A DNA stretch of 64,000 nt from Mucilaginibacter rubeus (GCF_003286415.2 NZ_CP043450.1:1736001-1800000); one strand, 5' to 3'. Positions 42,503 to 52,576 are shown, numbered from the stretch's first letter. The notes: generated from the sequence alone by a model not told the origin. Translations and numbers: made by a program.

Positions 42503-43641
42503 ATCCCTAATGATTTAATGCGCTCTCTGGAATAAGCTATATAGGTTTTCTGAGAATCTTTCGGTTTGCTTGCCAGGTACTTTTTGTAATATTTAATAGC
42601 CGTTGCTCTGTTTTTTAGTTCGGTATCATACAGGGTAGCGAGAGCGTAATAAGTAATCGGGTCTGGTTTATAAAGCAAACTTTTCTGGTATGCCTCAACG
42701 GCATTTTTCAATTGGTGCAGGCGGTCGTACGAATCGCCTTTTTCGCTGTAATAGGAGCCTATGCCCGTAGATGTGGCTTCTTCAATGGCCTTGTCTAAAT
42801 ATATGATCGCTTTTGTGTTGTTATGCAAAGCCTTATAGCTCATGGCCGTGTAGTAAAAGGAAGCCTCGGTGCCGGTTTGGTTGTCTTCCAGTATTTTAAA
42901 CGTTTTAATGCAATCGGGATAGTTGGCGGTCATGTAATAGGAGGTGCCCCGCATGGATACAATGCTGCCGGCCAATTCTCCGGCATCTATTAGTTTCTTA
43001 GTAATTTCAATAGTTACCGGGTATTTTTTTAACGCGTAGGAAGCCTGTGCTTTACCTTTCAGTAGCAACAAATTGGCTGTATCTGCCACTAAGGCTTTAT
43101 CAATTATAATTTCGGCATTGACATATAGTTTAAGGTTGATGTAAAAGGATGACAGGTCATAAGCAACATCAGGATTAAGCGGGTTGATCTTGTTTGCTTT
43201 TTGCAGATAAATGAGGCTCCCTTCTACATCGCCTAAATTTTGCGATAGGTCAGCCAGTTGTTTGTAAACATCAAAGTTGGTTGTATCCTTCAGCAGGATT
43301 TTCTTTACATATATTATGGCCTTTTTATTATTGCCGCGCCTTTTAATGATCTCGCTCATGTTATAAAGGTTGGGCAGACTGGCAGTATCAGCATCATAAA
43401 TGCGCTGGTAGTAGTTTTCGGCATCGGGTAGGCGAGAGGCCATTTTTGAAGTATAGGCAAGTTTAGCTAATACTTTAAGGTCGGTTACAGGCTCGGGGTA
43501 TGTTTTTTTGAGATAGTCGGCGGCATCGGCGAAGCGCTGGTTTTGATAATAATCGAGCAGGAGCGAATCATTGGCCGTTTGCTGGGCACGTATTTGCAAT
43601 ATTGATAAGGTAAGGAATAGGGTTATAAGCAGGTTTTTCAT
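42499..43641 (-). CDS. Exported tetratricopeptide-repeat protein
   Basis: A 380-residue protein with a signal peptide ending near IRAQ and about eight to nine TPR helix pairs over the rest, for instance 'LYNMSEIIKRRGNNKKAIIYVKK', 'DVYKQLADLSQNLGDVEGSLIY' and 'ITYYALATLYDTELKNRATAIKYYKKYL'. TPRs mediate protein binding, here presumably in the periplasm. Partners are unknown. The stop overlaps the ribE stop region by 4 bases on the opposite strand, leaving no room for a shared terminator. Confidence 0.87.
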   Translation of the reverse strand: MKNLLITLFLTLSILQIRAQQTANDSLLLDYYQNQRFADAADYLKKTYPEPVTDLKVLAKLAYTSKMASRLPDAENYYQRIYDADTASLPNLYNMSEIIKRRGNNKKAIIYVKKILLKDTTNFDVYKQLADLSQNLGDVEGSLIYLQKANKINPLNPDVAYDLSSFYINLKLYVNAEIIIDKALVADTANLLLLKGKAQASYALKKYPVTIEITKKLIDAGELAGSIVSMRGTSYYMTANYPDCIKTFKILEDNQTGTEASFYYTAMSYKALHNNTKAIIYLDKAIEEATSTGIGSYYSEKGDSYDRLHQLKNAVEAYQKSLLYKPDPITYYALATLYDTELKNRATAIKYYKKYLASKPKDSQKTYIAYSRERIKSLGI

Positions 43642-43753
43642 AACTAAGCATTTAGTTTAACTAAATTATTAGTTATAGATTGCAATTCCAAATCTGAAAC
43701 AATTTTTTAATAGGGTGGTTGATTTATAAAGTAATAATTAAAAACCACACATT

Positions 43754-44041
43754 ATGGATAAGTTAAAGAAGTTTGGACTGATGGAAAAAATTGTCCATGA
43801 ACTGGAAGACTTGAAAAATAGCCAGCAGGCTATCATCACTAAGTTAGCTAAGATAGAAGTTGATAATATTGACCTGGGTGATAAACGCCTTGAAAAAGAT
43901 CTGCCTGATATGCACCAGCGGGTATCTGATAATCTGGATACTATAGCGGCCATCCTCGAAGATTTTGCCAATCAAACCGCAAACTACAGCGACAGCAATA
44001 ATATAGCCGCCCTGAAAGAACAGGAAGCTTTAGGAAAATAA
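43754..44041 (+). CDS. Small coiled-coil protein of unknown function
   Basis: A 95-residue, charged, mainly helical protein. The first part ('FGLMEKIVHELEDLKNSQQAI') and the section from 'MHQRVSDNLDTIAAILEDFA' have heptad-like spacing of hydrophobic residues, so it is likely a short coiled coil. It has no signal or membrane span and is probably cytosolic. I do not recognise a family. A good terminator follows directly. Confidence 0.7.
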   Translation: MDKLKKFGLMEKIVHELEDLKNSQQAIITKLAKIEVDNIDLGDKRLEKDLPDMHQRVSDNLDTIAAILEDFANQTANYSDSNNIAALKEQEALGK

Positions 44042-44076
44042 AAAGAAAATCCCCGGGCAACCGGGGATTTTCTTTT
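44041..44076. terminator. Terminator between the coiled-coil gene and the next convergent gene
   Basis: Stem AAAAGAAAATCCCCGG / CCGGGGATTTTCTTTT, 16 base pairs with a four-base loop and T-runs on both strands. It can serve both convergent genes. Confidence 0.85.
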
Positions 44077-44098
44077 TATGCTTGTAGCTTGCTTTTTT

Positions 44099-44788
44099 TT
44101 ATTTATGATTCCGGTTATACCTCTTTATTGCCTGGAGATAATTTTTCCATTGGATGCTTTCAATAGCATCAGGATCGTCGCCAACCATCCCTCTTAAATT
44201 TTCTTGGTTATATTCAATAATTGGCCCATTGTTAAGCTGAATAGCAACTATTGATTTGGGATTGAATATTTTTCCTTCCGGCTCACTTAAAAGCGAGTAC
44301 GCGCTGATAGGGCCACTTATGAACTTGAACATCCAGCAGCTATCTTTAGCAATGCCTTTATAATAATTAGGTACAGCAGCAACCTGAGATGATTTCTTAG
44401 TTGATGGAGGTGTAATATCACGCGCTATTTCGATGGTTTGTTTCGGATAAATTGTTTGCTCCCGGTTTGTATCCGCTTTTGATAATGATTGATCGATATA
44501 CACGAGATAACTTTTGTGGGCATAGTCATCTACATAAATTCTGGATTTAACTTCTTTCTTTGTTCCGTTAAGCAAGGTTACCAGAAAAGTATACTCTGGA
44601 TTGTTAGTGCCTTTATCATCCTTGTTCCAATACGTCCACATAGAAAAGGCTGTTTGCTGGCCCGTCTGCAAATCCATGTTTTGCCTGTTAAGTGTACTGT
44701 TAACGGCGGGTGCCCCGCTTTGAGCAAAAGCGAAATTTGCCGATAAAATGAAGAAAAAGAAAGAGGCGCTTTTAAATACAAGTTTCAT
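44099..44788 (-). CDS. Exported protein of unknown function
   Basis: A 229-residue protein with a signal peptide (positive start, Phe-rich core, cleavage near AFAQ). The mature part has a beta-rich look with 'QTAFSMWTYWNKDDKG', 'KKEVKSRIYVDDYAHKSYLVYI' and 'TIYPKQTIEIARDITPP'. I do not recognise a family. It is likely periplasmic or surface-attached. The next gene upstream on the same strand lies 57 bases away and may share transcription. Confidence 0.72.
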   Translation of the reverse strand: MKLVFKSASFFFFILSANFAFAQSGAPAVNSTLNRQNMDLQTGQQTAFSMWTYWNKDDKGTNNPEYTFLVTLLNGTKKEVKSRIYVDDYAHKSYLVYIDQSLSKADTNREQTIYPKQTIEIARDITPPSTKKSSQVAAVPNYYKGIAKDSCWMFKFISGPISAYSLLSEPEGKIFNPKSIVAIQLNNGPIIEYNQENLRGMVGDDPDAIESIQWKNYLQAIKRYNRNHK

Positions 44789-44845
44789 AAATAAAGCTTA
44801 GTCTGGCTAAATCTATGAAACTTATTTTATCTCAATGTTAAATGC

Positions 44846-45838
44846 CTACTGGTATTGGATGTAAATAGGAGCGGGCTTCAGGCTCAATATTTCTTTAGGG
44901 GTTAGCATTCTGTGAGGCTCGTTCTTTAAGTCGTTTTTATAAAAAAGCTTAAAGCCGGTAAACTGAACAGGCTCTTCAGAAATGAAATATTTGTAAGTTC
45001 CCTTTTTTAGTTCAGGGCCACCCCAACCATCCATATCCATAACCACCTGCACTTCAGGTCTTAGTTTAATATCCTTGTAATTGGTCACCATCCGTTTGGT
45101 AAAGCGGTGAACCACAAATATTTTGGGTGGCAGGTCGTTCTTTTTTACCAGTTTGGCTAAATAGCCGGTCACATAGTTAATATCATCGGCATCAAATGTA
45201 CCTATGCGCTTGCCGGGTACACTGCCTTCTTTCATAGAAAATTCCGGGTCGATACCTAAATGAACATTAGGCATCTTCATGTATTTCTCCAGCAAAGGCA
45301 ATTCGGTTTGTACTGTGCTGAAGCCAACCTGTATATCTAAAAATACAAGGGCGTTAATACTTTTTGCCCAGCTAATCACAGTATCTATCTGGCTAAAGGG
45401 CATCCGTAGGTTATGCAGGCCATTACGACCGGCATCGGCCTGGGCTGTTACACATATATAGTGCAAGGCAGGCACCACGTTGGTTGAAGTGTCGGCTTTC
45501 TCCCAGTTTTTTACCTCTTCTTTTAATTTATTGAGCATGGTTTTACGTGGGTATTGGCCCAGCACGCCCATGTTTTTTGAATAAAGGTTGCCGTAGAAAG
45601 CTATAATGCGGTTAAACGGTAAAATGGCACCTTGCAAAGGGTATTCTTTAGTTTTTACCGGCCAGCGTCCGCTTTTATCGCCATTGGCCAGTTTTTTCAT
45701 CAACGAATCGTACTTTAAAGTATCCAGCATTGACGCTTTATCAGAAGTATCCCGGAAATGTTTACGGGTTGTGGCACAGGCCGTATTGGTTACGGCAATA
45801 AAAATAAACAGGGCTAAAGCAGATATTGTCCTTTTCAA
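44846..45838 (-). CDS. Lipoprotein of unknown function, possible TIM-barrel hydrolase
   Basis: A 330-residue protein with a lipobox-like end of signal (VTNTAC), so probably a lipoprotein. The alternation of strands and helices with acidic strand ends ('INALVFLDIQVGFS', 'NVHLGIDPEFSMKEG', 'KIFVVHRFTKRMV', 'VQVVMDMDGWGGPEL') is what one would expect of a barrel-type hydrolase, but I recognise no named family. The start is a TTG: the in-frame codon TAA lies two codons upstream, so no longer start is possible. Confidence 0.72.
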   Translation of the reverse strand: MKRTISALALFIFIAVTNTACATTRKHFRDTSDKASMLDTLKYDSLMKKLANGDKSGRWPVKTKEYPLQGAILPFNRIIAFYGNLYSKNMGVLGQYPRKTMLNKLKEEVKNWEKADTSTNVVPALHYICVTAQADAGRNGLHNLRMPFSQIDTVISWAKSINALVFLDIQVGFSTVQTELPLLEKYMKMPNVHLGIDPEFSMKEGSVPGKRIGTFDADDINYVTGYLAKLVKKNDLPPKIFVVHRFTKRMVTNYKDIKLRPEVQVVMDMDGWGGPELKKGTYKYFISEEPVQFTGFKLFYKNDLKNEPHRMLTPKEILSLKPAPIYIQYQ

Positions 45839-45875
45839 ATTTTAAGATTTTTGGGTTGATCAGCAATATTTGTGC

Positions 45876-47732
45876 CTATTCAATACTTTTGCCTCTCATA
45901 GCCGTGCTTATAGCCTGATCCATCAATCGTTCAGCAAACGGACGGGTGAATTCGTTAACCTCGTCGATGGTCTTTAAAATCAGGTCTTTATCGCCGCTGG
46001 TTAAGGCTTCTTTGAGTTTCTCAACTAATTTTGTTGTATCTGCAATTTCAGTGATGGAAACATAGTCGGCATTTTTCTGCAGGAAGCGTTCAACGGTATA
46101 AACCATTTGTTCGCCTTCGGTACGTGCCTCAATCAGCATACGCTGGCTTACATCATCTTTAGCGTGGGTAATGCTGTCCATTAACATTTGCTCTACCTGT
46201 TCATCAGTAATACCGTAAGTTGGTTTTACTTCAACTTCTTGTTTTACGCCCGAGCGAAGTTCAATAGCCTGAATGGTAAGGATCCCATCTGCATTCAATA
46301 AAAAGTTAATATCAACTTTAGGGAAACCTGCAGGCATCGAAGGAATGCCTTTTAAATCAAATTCGGCCAATTTACGGTTTTCTTTGATCAGATCACGCTC
46401 GCCCTGGTAAACAGCAATTTTCATGTTCACCTGTCCGTCAATAGAAGTGGTGTATTGCCTGCCACCTTTGGTTGGTACTTTAGAGTTTCGGGGGATGATC
46501 ACATCCATCAGGCCTCCCATAGTTTCAATACCCAAAGAAAGAGGGGTAACGTCAAGCAGTAAAATATCCTTACGGTTTCCGGCCAAAATATCGGCCTGAA
46601 TAGCAGCTCCCAAAGCAACGACCTCGTCGGGGTTTACATCGTCATGCACCGGGCGACCGAAAAACTCGGCAACCATCCGTTTAACCAATGCTGTACGGGT
46701 TGAACCACCAACCATAACTACCTCATCAATCTGATCGATAGTTAGTTTAGCATCACTAAGCGCGTTTTGGCAACTGGTTATAGTTTGTTGTACTTTGGGT
46801 AATATCAGTTGCTCAAAAGTAGTACGGTCAAGCGTACACCAGATATCGCCAATTTTATCGTTGACCATGCTTTGGTGAGCAAAAGCTTTTTTCGCCTCTT
46901 CTGCTTTTAAACGGAGTTGCTGTGCCAGTTCGGTATTGGCAAGCACTTCGGCTTTGTTAAGCTGATTTTTTTCAATCCAGTAGTCAACAATAATGCGGTC
47001 AAAATCGTCGCCACCTAAAAAGGTATCGCCATTGGTTGAAAGCACTTCAAAAATGCCGTTCTGTATTTGCAATATTGATACGTCAAACGTACCGCCACCA
47101 AGGTCATAAACGGCAATGGTTTTTGTTTCTTCGGGATTTAAGCCTATGCCATAAGCCAAGCTTGCGGCTGTAGGCTCATTTACTATACGTAAAACATCAA
47201 GGCCGGCAAGCTTACCAGCATCGCGGGTAGCTTGGCGCTGCGAATCGTTAAAATAAGCAGGTACAGTAATTACCGCACGGTTAACAGGGGTTTTAAGGGC
47301 ATGCTCGGCACGGGCCTTAAGCTCTTTTAATATCTGGGCCGATAGTTCTATAGGCGTATAAAATTTATCGCCAACTTTGATCTTTACCAGGCTTTCAGAA
47401 TCGTCATCAATTACTTTATAGCTAAAAAAGTCTTTGTAGTTTTCAATATCGTGGTAGCTGCGACCCAATAAGCGTTTAACCGAAAATATGGTATTCTGCG
47501 GATCTGTTATTAAAAACTCTTTTGCTTCGTTTCCTACCAATACATCGCCGGTATTGCCAAAATGCACTACAGAAGGTACCAGAACGCCTTTACCAGCATC
47601 ATTAATTACCTGCGGATTTTTATCCGGGTTGATGAATGCTACCAGCGAGTTGGTGGTACCCAGATCGATTCCTACAATGATCTCTTCTTTTTGCAATGAG
47701 CCTGTTGCCAGGTTGATAGAAACTTTAGCCAT
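45876..47732 (-). CDS. hscA: Hsp70 chaperone, HscA-like
   Basis: A 618-residue Hsp70. Nucleotide-binding domain: '[19 protein letters not shown]', '[20 protein letters not shown]', '[15 protein letters not shown]' and '[18 protein letters not shown]'. The substrate-binding domain carries '[16 protein letters not shown]'. The shorter linker and lid and the lack of an acidic C-terminal tail point to HscA, the chaperone for iron-sulphur cluster transfer, rather than the general DnaK. No hscB, iscU or ferredoxin gene adjoins it, so the gene symbol rests on sequence style. A promoter-like element lies just upstream. Confidence 0.85.
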   Translation of the reverse strand: MAKVSINLATGSLQKEEIIVGIDLGTTNSLVAFINPDKNPQVINDAGKGVLVPSVVHFGNTGDVLVGNEAKEFLITDPQNTIFSVKRLLGRSYHDIENYKDFFSYKVIDDDSESLVKIKVGDKFYTPIELSAQILKELKARAEHALKTPVNRAVITVPAYFNDSQRQATRDAGKLAGLDVLRIVNEPTAASLAYGIGLNPEETKTIAVYDLGGGTFDVSILQIQNGIFEVLSTNGDTFLGGDDFDRIIVDYWIEKNQLNKAEVLANTELAQQLRLKAEEAKKAFAHQSMVNDKIGDIWCTLDRTTFEQLILPKVQQTITSCQNALSDAKLTIDQIDEVVMVGGSTRTALVKRMVAEFFGRPVHDDVNPDEVVALGAAIQADILAGNRKDILLLDVTPLSLGIETMGGLMDVIIPRNSKVPTKGGRQYTTSIDGQVNMKIAVYQGERDLIKENRKLAEFDLKGIPSMPAGFPKVDINFLLNADGILTIQAIELRSGVKQEVEVKPTYGITDEQVEQMLMDSITHAKDDVSQRMLIEARTEGEQMVYTVERFLQKNADYVSITEIADTTKLVEKLKEALTSGDKDLILKTIDEVNEFTRPFAERLMDQAISTAMRGKSIE

Positions 47733-47752
47733 TATATTAAATTAACAAGGGG

Positions 47753-47760
47753 CAAATGTA
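47753..47760 (-). promoter_or_regulatory. -7 promoter element of the hscA-like gene
   Basis: On the minus strand it reads TACATTTG, matching TAnnTTTG, 20 bases upstream of the start codon. Confidence 0.45.
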
Positions 47761-47883
47761 CTTAGTTTTAGGCGATGCATTGTCGTTTTTAATTCAGTTT
47801 TATTACAAATAAGCATACTCTTATTTCATTTTGCTGACAAACAAATGCTACTTAATTCATCTTTTTATAAAAAATAACATAAT

Positions 47884-48834
47884 ATGGAAAAGCGTGAATT
47901 AGGCAAATCCGAACTATATACCGCGCCATTGGTTTTTGGCGGTAACGTTTTTGGCTGGACTGTAAAAGGTAATGATACAGCCATTTTATTAGATGCGTTT
48001 TTAGATGCCGGTTTTAATACTATTGATACTGCCGATGTATACTCCCGATGGGTAGAAGGCAATAAAGGCGGAGAATCAGAAACTGAAATTGGCAACTGGT
48101 TAAAGCAAAGCGGAAAACGCGATCAAGTGATCATTGCCACAAAGGTAGGTTCGGAAATGGATTCGGAAAGAAAGGGTTTGAAAAAGGACTACATCATCAA
48201 AGCCGCCGAAGATTCATTGAAAAGGCTGCAAACAGATTATATCGACTTATATCAAACTCATTATGATGACCCATCTACCCCTGTAGAGGAAACGCTGCGC
48301 GCTTATGACCAGTTGGTACAGGATGGTAAGGTTCGAGCTATCGGTACCTCAAATATGTCGGTAGAGCGCCTGCATGAATCATTAAAGGTGAGCGTTGAGA
48401 AAGGATTAATTTCATACCAAACGATACAACCCGAATATAACCTGTTTGACAGGGAAAAGTACGAAACCACTTACGAGCCTTTTCTTAAGGATCAAAATAT
48501 TGGCGTTATTAGCTACTTTTCGTTGGCAAGCGGTTTTTTAAGCGGTAAATACCGCTCGGAGAAAGATTTGCAGGGAAGTAGCCGCGCCGGTATGGTAAAA
48601 AAATATTTAAACGAGCGTGGCTTCAGGATTTTGAAAGCGCTTGACGAGGCTGCAGCGCAGTATAATACCAGCCAATCGGCAATTGCTTTGGCCTGGTTAA
48701 TAGCAAGGCCAAGTGTAACAGCACCTATTGTAAGCGCTACCAATCTTGATCAGCTTAATGAGTTTGCCAAAGCTGCCAGTTTGAAGCTGAGCGGTGAAAC
48801 TATAGAAGCATTGACTGTCGCCAGCGCTTACTAA
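47884..48834 (+). CDS. Aldo/keto reductase (second)
   Basis: A 316-residue AKR enzyme. The tetrad is Asp and Tyr in 'FNTIDTADVYSRWVEG', Lys in 'VIIATKVGS' and His in 'LYQTHYDD'. NADP-binding end: 'APIVSATNLDQLNEFAKAAS'. It resembles the YghZ/Tas-like group, distinct from the first one at 8589-9575. It lies divergent from the hscA-like gene. Substrate unknown. Confidence 0.93.
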   Translation: MEKRELGKSELYTAPLVFGGNVFGWTVKGNDTAILLDAFLDAGFNTIDTADVYSRWVEGNKGGESETEIGNWLKQSGKRDQVIIATKVGSEMDSERKGLKKDYIIKAAEDSLKRLQTDYIDLYQTHYDDPSTPVEETLRAYDQLVQDGKVRAIGTSNMSVERLHESLKVSVEKGLISYQTIQPEYNLFDREKYETTYEPFLKDQNIGVISYFSLASGFLSGKYRSEKDLQGSSRAGMVKKYLNERGFRILKALDEAAAQYNTSQSAIALAWLIARPSVTAPIVSATNLDQLNEFAKAASLKLSGETIEALTVASAY

Positions 48835-48854
48835 AGAATTTTCTGTGGAAATCA

Positions 48855-48890
48855 GCAGCACACCCCTCGCTTGATGGGTGTGTTGTTTGT
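48855..48890 (+). terminator. Probable terminator downstream of the second aldo/keto reductase
   Basis: AGCACACCC and GGGTGTGTT form a nine-pair stem (one G-U type mismatch) followed by a T-rich run, 20 bases past the stop. Confidence 0.55.
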
Positions 48891-49103
48891 TTTTGGCCAC
48901 CCTGTTTTTCGTTAAAATAATGGTTTGGCATTGCTTAATAATTACAAGGTTTTTTTTAATTAATTATTAGACAATAATGCCCTATTTTTTGCTTTTTTAC
49001 TCGTTAAAGTTTTAAAGATTTCCCGAAAAATACTTTATTTACTAAACAGAACTCTCCGTTTTTGAGTATAAAGGGTTCCTCTCTAATTAATTTTTTATTT
49101 TAA

Positions 49104-50861
49104 ATGGAAAAGCTGAAGCAGATTATTGGCTATGGTAAGCCTGATTTGTCGCTGGAGAATAAGCTGTTTAATGCACTCTCATTATTCATTTGCGTAAGCA
49201 GTGTTTTTTCGCTGATCTGCAATTTGTTTTTGGGGTTAAGCTATAAACTTGAGCTTGTTCAGCTTTTTGTTATCCTGATGTCGGGCTGGGCTTTTTACAG
49301 GAGCCGGTGTGTAAAATATAAAGAAGATGTTGCTGTAATTTATATTTGTTTTGGCCTCGCTGCAATTATTCCCGGCTGGTTTTATAATGGCGGCATCGGC
49401 GGATCCACAACACTTTCAGGAGTTTTCTTTATCGTGCTGATAACCCTGTTGGTTAAAAAGCGCTACCATTATATTTTTATCGGGGCGTTGATCGCTATCT
49501 TCCTGGGATGTTACTACATTGAGAAACACATCCCCGGTTTAGTACAACCATATGATAGTTCGGCATCAAGAGAATCCGATCTGTTAACATCTGCAGTAAC
49601 CAATGTTTTAATAGTTGGCTTACTGGTAGGCTTCATCAAAAAAAGCCATGAAACCGACAAGCGCGACCTGATACATAAAAGCGAAGAGTTACAGGCCTCA
49701 CAAATTGAACTTTCGGCCTCGCGTGACCAGGCCGAGGCGGCTACCTTTGCCAAGTCAAACTTTCTGGCCAATATGAGCCACGAGATTCGTACGCCGCTTA
49801 ATGGTATTATTGGTACCGCCCAACTGCTGTCCCGTACCAATTTGCAGCCCGAGCAACAGGAGTTACTTCAAACTTTGCAATCAAGCAGTAACCTGCTCAT
49901 CAATATCATCAGCGATATTCTTGATATTTCAAAAATAGAAGCCGACAAGTTGATACTTCACCCGGTTTCTACAAACCTTCGTAACTGTATAAAAACAGTT
50001 ATTGAAATTACCGAACCAGCCATTACCTCGCTGCATAAACCTTTAAAGTTAACTTACCTGGTTGATGACAATGTAGCTAATTATGTGATAGTAGATCATG
50101 GCAGGCTCCAACAGATCCTGGTTAATTTAATCGGGAATGCCATTAAGTTTACAGATGAGGGTTCGGTAAAGCTAAAGGTCACGGCATCTGAGGCGAGGAA
50201 TAATATACAGGAAATTACTTTCAGCGTAAAAGACGATGGAATTGGGATAAGCGAGGAGGCGCTGGCACAATTGTTTAAACCATTTACTCAAGTAAATACC
50301 ACCGCATTGCGTAAATATGGTGGTACGGGGCTTGGATTATCTATCTGCAAAAAGCTTGTTGAAATGATGCATGGCCGCATCTGGGTAGAAAGTAAAGAAG
50401 CGGAAGGTTCATTGTTTAGTTTTACACTGCCTTTACCGGTTACCTACAGCACTACCGAATTTGATATACAACCAGATGAAAAGGAGGCTTTTCAATACAG
50501 GCCACTGCGTATTTTACTTGCCGAGGATAATAAGATGAACCAATTGATAGCCAGTAAGATATTTAAAAAGGTAGGATACAATATTGATATTGCCGAGAAC
50601 GGGCTGGCTGCCGTTAATATGGTTGAGCAATGTAATTATGACCTGATATTTATGGACATCCAGATGCCCGAAATGGATGGTTTACAGGCAACACGTCATA
50701 TTTTGAGAAAACATGGAGAGGGTGCGCCACCAATTATTGCCATGACGGCTAATGTACTAAGCGAAAATGAACGCGAGTGCGCCCAGGCAGGAATGAAGGA
50801 TTTTGTGAGCAAGCCTTTTACTTTTGAGCGTTTGGAAGATATCATCCAGAAATGGACCTGA
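49104..50861 (+). CDS. Hybrid sensor histidine kinase/response regulator
   Basis: A 585-residue membrane hybrid kinase. Residues 1-180 hold about six membrane spans with no large external domain, so it senses in or at the membrane. A coiled-coil link (about 183-215) leads to HisKA with His226 in [13 protein letters not shown], then the ATPase domain with '[15 protein letters not shown]', '[15 protein letters not shown]' and '[13 protein letters not shown]', and a C-terminal receiver with the phosphoacceptor Asp518 in '[13 protein letters not shown]' and '[10 protein letters not shown]'. There is no DNA-binding output domain, so phosphate probably passes on to another protein. The AraC gene after it is 92 bases away, with its own promoter-like site. 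Confidence 0.94.
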   Translation: MEKLKQIIGYGKPDLSLENKLFNALSLFICVSSVFSLICNLFLGLSYKLELVQLFVILMSGWAFYRSRCVKYKEDVAVIYICFGLAAIIPGWFYNGGIGGSTTLSGVFFIVLITLLVKKRYHYIFIGALIAIFLGCYYIEKHIPGLVQPYDSSASRESDLLTSAVTNVLIVGLLVGFIKKSHETDKRDLIHKSEELQASQIELSASRDQAEAATFAKSNFLANMSHEIRTPLNGIIGTAQLLSRTNLQPEQQELLQTLQSSSNLLINIISDILDISKIEADKLILHPVSTNLRNCIKTVIEITEPAITSLHKPLKLTYLVDDNVANYVIVDHGRLQQILVNLIGNAIKFTDEGSVKLKVTASEARNNIQEITFSVKDDGIGISEEALAQLFKPFTQVNTTALRKYGGTGLGLSICKKLVEMMHGRIWVESKEAEGSLFSFTLPLPVTYSTTEFDIQPDEKEAFQYRPLRILLAEDNKMNQLIASKIFKKVGYNIDIAENGLAAVNMVEQCNYDLIFMDIQMPEMDGLQATRHILRKHGEGAPPIIAMTANVLSENERECAQAGMKDFVSKPFTFERLEDIIQKWT

Positions 50862-50889
50862 TTTGTCAGCAAAAACTACTAATCGTTGA

Positions 50890-50920
50890 ATAGTACCATA
50901 CAAAATAAAAATAGTACCAT
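50890..50920 (+). promoter_or_regulatory. Direct repeats upstream of the araC-type gene, candidate operator
   Basis: ATAGTACCAT occurs twice, at 50890-50899 and 50911-50920, exactly 21 bases apart, that is two helical turns. This is the usual geometry for AraC-family regulators, which bind direct repeats. It lies 34 bases before the start codon of an AraC regulator, suggesting autoregulation. Confidence 0.55.
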
Positions 50921-50941
50921 TAAGGGCAGAGCTATTGTGTG

Positions 50942-50949
50942 TAGTTTTG
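50942..50949 (+). promoter_or_regulatory. -7 promoter element of the araC-type gene
   Basis: TAGTTTTG fully matches TAnnTTTG and ends only 4 bases before the ATG at 50954, so the transcript would have almost no leader. The second operator repeat ends 21 bases upstream of the element, where the upstream promoter element would lie. Confidence 0.45.
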
Positions 50950-50953
50950 TGTC

Positions 50954-51838
50954 ATGTTACAAAGCATTCCAACAATTGATATTTGCACACTTGCCGATGA
51001 TATAAAGCAGGACGAAATCCTCATCAGCAGGTTTGCGCCTTACCTGGATGCCCACAAAAATCTTTTCTTCCCGCATCGCCACTCTTTTTATCACCTGGTA
51101 TTCTTTACCGATGGCGGAGGCTCACATACCATTGATTTTGAGAGCTTCGACGTAAAACCCGGGCAAATCTACTTTATGGTTCCCGGCCAGGTACATTCAT
51201 GGGAGTTTGAGGGTTTTGTGGACGGTTATATCATCAACTTTTCAAGCTCGTTTATCCAGTCGTTTTTATTACGGTCGGGCTACTTCGATAATTTTAATTT
51301 TTTGAACGGTAACCCTAAAGATGAGGTAGTTGATTTGCCTGCGGAGCAGCTGCCAGAGATAATCTCTCTGTTTGAAAAGATTGTAGCGGAGGTTGAAAAG
51401 CCAGCTGTATTAGGCAGCGATATGGTAAAACTGCTGATGCTGCAGATGTTTATCCTGATTAACCGTTGCCAGGGCAAGGGGGATAATTTTGGAAAGCAAG
51501 GCTATAATCAAACCCTCATTCGCAATTTTCAAAAACTGATTGAGCAACACTATGTGGATGTGAAGCTTCCTAAAGATTATGCCGAATTGCTTTACATCAC
51601 GCCAAATCATTTAAACGCGGTTTGTAAAGATGTGCTTGGCCTTTCGGCAGGAGAGGTGATCCGTAACCGTACGTTGCTTGAAGCCAAAAGGTTATTGACC
51701 AATCCAAGGCTTAACATCAGCGAGATAGCTTTTAACCTCAATTTTAGTGATAACTCATATTTTACCAAGTTCTTTAAAAAAATAGAGGGAATTACCCCCG
51801 AAGAGTTCAGAAAGAAAACCTTAAACAATAAATCATAG
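50954..51838 (+). CDS. AraC-family transcriptional regulator
   Basis: A 294-residue regulator. The N-terminal cupin-like ligand domain (about 1-170) has 'FPHRHSFYHLVFFTDGGGSHTIDF' and 'GQIYFMVPGQVHSWEFEGFVDGY'. The C-terminal two-helix-turn-helix domain (about 190-290) shows 'LYITPNHLNAVCKDVLGLSAGEVIRNR' and 'ISEIAFNLNFSDNSYFTKFFKKIEGITPEEFR', both with the typical spacing. The ligand is unknown. The DUF983 gene starts 4 bases later, so the two form one operon. Direct repeats ahead of it suggest it controls itself. Confidence 0.94.
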   Translation: MLQSIPTIDICTLADDIKQDEILISRFAPYLDAHKNLFFPHRHSFYHLVFFTDGGGSHTIDFESFDVKPGQIYFMVPGQVHSWEFEGFVDGYIINFSSSFIQSFLLRSGYFDNFNFLNGNPKDEVVDLPAEQLPEIISLFEKIVAEVEKPAVLGSDMVKLLMLQMFILINRCQGKGDNFGKQGYNQTLIRNFQKLIEQHYVDVKLPKDYAELLYITPNHLNAVCKDVLGLSAGEVIRNRTLLEAKRLLTNPRLNISEIAFNLNFSDNSYFTKFFKKIEGITPEEFRKKTLNNKS

Positions 51839-51842
51839 TAAT

Positions 51843-52250
51843 ATGGAAACCCCTAAATATAAATTATCAGCATGGTCTGCCTTTGCAAACGCCAAATGTC
51901 CGCGTTGCAGGCGCGGCGACTTGTTTATTACCGGCATGTACGAATTTAAAGGGCAGGAGATGCATAAAACATGCTCGCACTGTGGCCTGGTGTATGAACG
52001 CGAGCCAGGCTATTTTTACGTGGCCATGTTTGCCAGCTATGCGCTCAACGTTGCCGAAATGGTTACGCTGGCAGTTGCCATCAGCGTTTTAACAGGTAGC
52101 AGTAATCCGTGGTTGTACGTAACTATTATTTTAGGGGTGGCGGTAATCCTTGCTCCGTTTAATTACAGATATTCAAGGGTGATGCTTTTACACTGGCTTA
52201 CCCCAGGTTTGCACTATCATCCTGAAATGAGTGAAGATAAACCCCAATAA
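51843..52250 (+). CDS. DUF983 membrane protein
   Basis: A 135-residue protein of the DUF983 family. The N-terminal metal-ribbon has Cys-x2-Cys in 'NAKCPRCRRGDLF' and again in 'HKTCSHCGLVYEREPGYFYVAM'. Two membrane spans follow (about 58-80 and 88-106), and a short cytosolic tail. The function of DUF983 proteins is not known. It is translated directly after the AraC regulator, 4 bases on, which suggests that regulator controls it. Confidence 0.88.
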   Translation: METPKYKLSAWSAFANAKCPRCRRGDLFITGMYEFKGQEMHKTCSHCGLVYEREPGYFYVAMFASYALNVAEMVTLAVAISVLTGSSNPWLYVTIILGVAVILAPFNYRYSRVMLLHWLTPGLHYHPEMSEDKPQ

Positions 52251-52274
52251 TATAATTGGCTGAAATACATAACG

Positions 52275-52310
52275 ATGCCCTTGATTGAAAAATTAAGGGC
52301 ATTTTCTTTT
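52275..52310 (+). terminator. Terminator downstream of the DUF983 gene
   Basis: ATGCCCTT / AAGGGCAT stem of eight pairs with a twelve-base loop, followed by TTTTCTTTT. Confidence 0.6.
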
Positions 52311-52415
52311 AAACCAAACCCGTCGGCTGCAGTCATAATAATAACAAGCTTGATTTATATAAATTAAATAAGTATTTGGAATTAAGCTGTTTATAATTAC
52401 TTAAATTCTATTATC

Positions 52416-52568
52416 ATGAAAGCAAAACTTCAATCACTGAAAGCCGATCTATATAATGTATTTGTTGCTGGTAACGCCGATGACAGGCAATTGGCAAAAG
52501 CATATTTTTTATTAGCTATTCCTTTGTTTGCGATATTTTTTGGCCTGGGTTCGTTCCCAAAATTCTGA
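52416..52568 (+). CDS. Small single-span membrane protein
   Basis: A 50-residue frame: a charged start (MKAKLQSLKADLYN), a middle with 'GNADDRQLAKAYFLLAIP' and a hydrophobic helix 'LAIPLFAIFFGLGS' before the end. It has its own ATG and is followed at once by a terminator hairpin, which supports a real small gene. I do not recognise it. Confidence 0.55.
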   Translation: MKAKLQSLKADLYNVFVAGNADDRQLAKAYFLLAIPLFAIFFGLGSFPKF

Positions 52569-52576
52569 TCATAAAA

